Positions 63,392-64,000 of a stretch of DNA of 64,000 bases are shown here, piece after piece (the stretch's first letter is position 1; each line of letters begins with the position of its first letter). The stretch comes from Ferrovibrio sp. (GTDB lineage: Bacteria > Pseudomonadota > Alphaproteobacteria > Ferrovibrionales > Ferrovibrionaceae), in NCBI RefSeq assembly GCF_019636075.1, contig NZ_JAHBYG010000001.1:180596-244595 (forward strand). The letters are read 5' to 3'. The position numbers were made by a program, and so were the translations under genes. The notes beneath the pieces are model-generated. The model made no database searches. It saw only the letters and a list, made by a program, of their open reading frames with translations, and was not told the origin of the DNA.

Positions 63392-64000
63392 ATGCCTGCC
63401 ACGATTGAAACCATCGAAACCATCAACAAGGCGACCGGCGAATACAAGTACGGTTTCGTCACCGATATCGAATCCGAAATCCTGCCCAAGGGCCTGAACG
63501 AGGATACGATCCGCTTCATCTCGGCCAAGAAGGAAGAGCCGGAATGGATGCTGGAATGGCGCTTGAAGGCCTTCCGCATCTGGCAGCGCCAGCAGGATCG
63601 CGAGCCGGGCTGGGCCAAGCTGGATTATCCCAGGATCGATTTTCAGGATATCCATTACTACGCCGCGCCGAAGCGCAAGCCGAGCCTGAAAAGCCTGGAC
63701 GAAGTGGATCCGGAATTGCTGGCCACCTACGAAAAGCTGGGCATTCCGTTGCGCGAGCGCGAGGCTTTGCTGGGCGTTGAAAGCAGCAGCAATATCGCGG
63801 TGGATGCGGTGTTCGACAGCGTGTCTGTCGCCACCACGTTCAAAAGCAAGCTGAAGGATCTCGGCATCATCTTCTGCTCGATGTCGGAAGCCGTGCGCGA
63901 GCATCCCGAATTGGTGCGCAAATATCTCGGCTCGGTGGTGCCGGTTACGGATAATTTCTATGCCACGCTCAATTCGGCGGTGTTTTCCGATGGCAGCTTC
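63392..64000 (+). CDS. sufB: Fe-S cluster assembly scaffold SufB, N-terminal part (cut by window end)
   Basis: 203 residues visible, beginning MPATIETIETINKATGEYKYGF. Typical SufB opening includes YKYGFVTDIESEILPKGLNEDTIRFISAKKEEPEWMLEWRLKAFRIW and later SVVPVTDNFYATLNSAVFSDG. SufB joins SufC and SufD in the scaffold complex that builds Fe-S clusters. The catalytic Cys lies beyond the window. Confidence 0.95.
   Translation, partial: MPATIETIETINKATGEYKYGFVTDIESEILPKGLNEDTIRFISAKKEEPEWMLEWRLKAFRIWQRQQDREPGWAKLDYPRIDFQDIHYYAAPKRKPSLKSLDEVDPELLATYEKLGIPLREREALLGVESSSNIAVDAVFDSVSVATTFKSKLKDLGIIFCSMSEAVREHPELVRKYLGSVVPVTDNFYATLNSAVFSDGSF

Overview
The window reads as ordinary chromosome of a free-living, high-GC alphaproteobacterium, most likely of the Rhodospirillales and near relatives. 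The evidence is the gene content: an alphaproteobacterial ilvB-ilvN-ilvC set, mreBCD-mrdA-rodA, a DUF1127 protein, MSQxRLG-type XRE regulators, a GcvA-like LysR regulator, a SUF-type Rrf2 regulator beside sufB, and many ATGA-overlapping genes. The genus is not determined here. I see no insertion sequence, prophage, CRISPR array, rRNA or replication origin. There is one tRNA gene, tRNA-Lys(CTT).

Layout. 1-20.5 kb is mixed housekeeping: the end of an acyl-CoA synthetase, a lipoprotein, folP-glmM-thiD, a MocR regulator with an LctP-type permease, DUF1127, PhzF, an Ada-like protein, a methyltransferase, an AtuA-family protein, ComF, glutaredoxin, a nitrilase-family amidohydrolase, inositol monophosphatase, two HTH regulators, and divergent serB/miaA. 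20.5-28.6 kb is branched-chain amino acid synthesis (ilvB, ilvN, ilvC, ilvD, leuA). An XRE paralogue lies inside this block and a small upstream ORF is coupled to leuA. 28.6-34.3 kb is the rod-shape operon mreB-mreC-mreD-mrdA-rodA, followed by tRNA-Lys. 34.8-39.3 kb holds a tight trio: an exported caspase-like protein, a CHASE2 class III adenylate cyclase and a small exported protein.

39.4-56.9 kb is an accessory catabolic cluster. It encodes a peptide-type ABC importer, two flavoprotein dehydrogenases, an aromatic-type hydroxylase, a luciferase-like monooxygenase with a flavin reductase, an alpha/beta hydrolase, a lactonase-like amidohydrolase, an RraA-like protein, two SDRs, and MarR and LysR regulators. 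The same 19-bp palindromic element, AGTTAGTATG-N5-TAAT, occurs at three promoters (41990-42008, 49989-50007, 52855-52873). This ties five transcription units into one probable MarR regulon. The substrate is unknown.

56.9-61.2 kb is the most unusual locus. Five overlapping minus-strand genes encode a carrier protein, a seryl-tRNA-synthetase-like ligase with no tRNA-binding arm, a GNAT acyltransferase, an MBOAT membrane acyltransferase and a membrane-anchored SGNH-like protein. The architecture matches DltC-A-B-D (carrier, ligase, MBOAT, SGNH), with a class II aaRS-like enzyme where DltA would be. I infer a Dlt-like system that passes an aminoacyl group from a carrier protein to an extracytoplasmic acceptor.

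The right edge holds an orphan protein, a palindromic intergenic repeat, a second flavin reductase, and the start of a suf operon (Rrf2 regulator with a palindromic box, then sufB cut by the window end).
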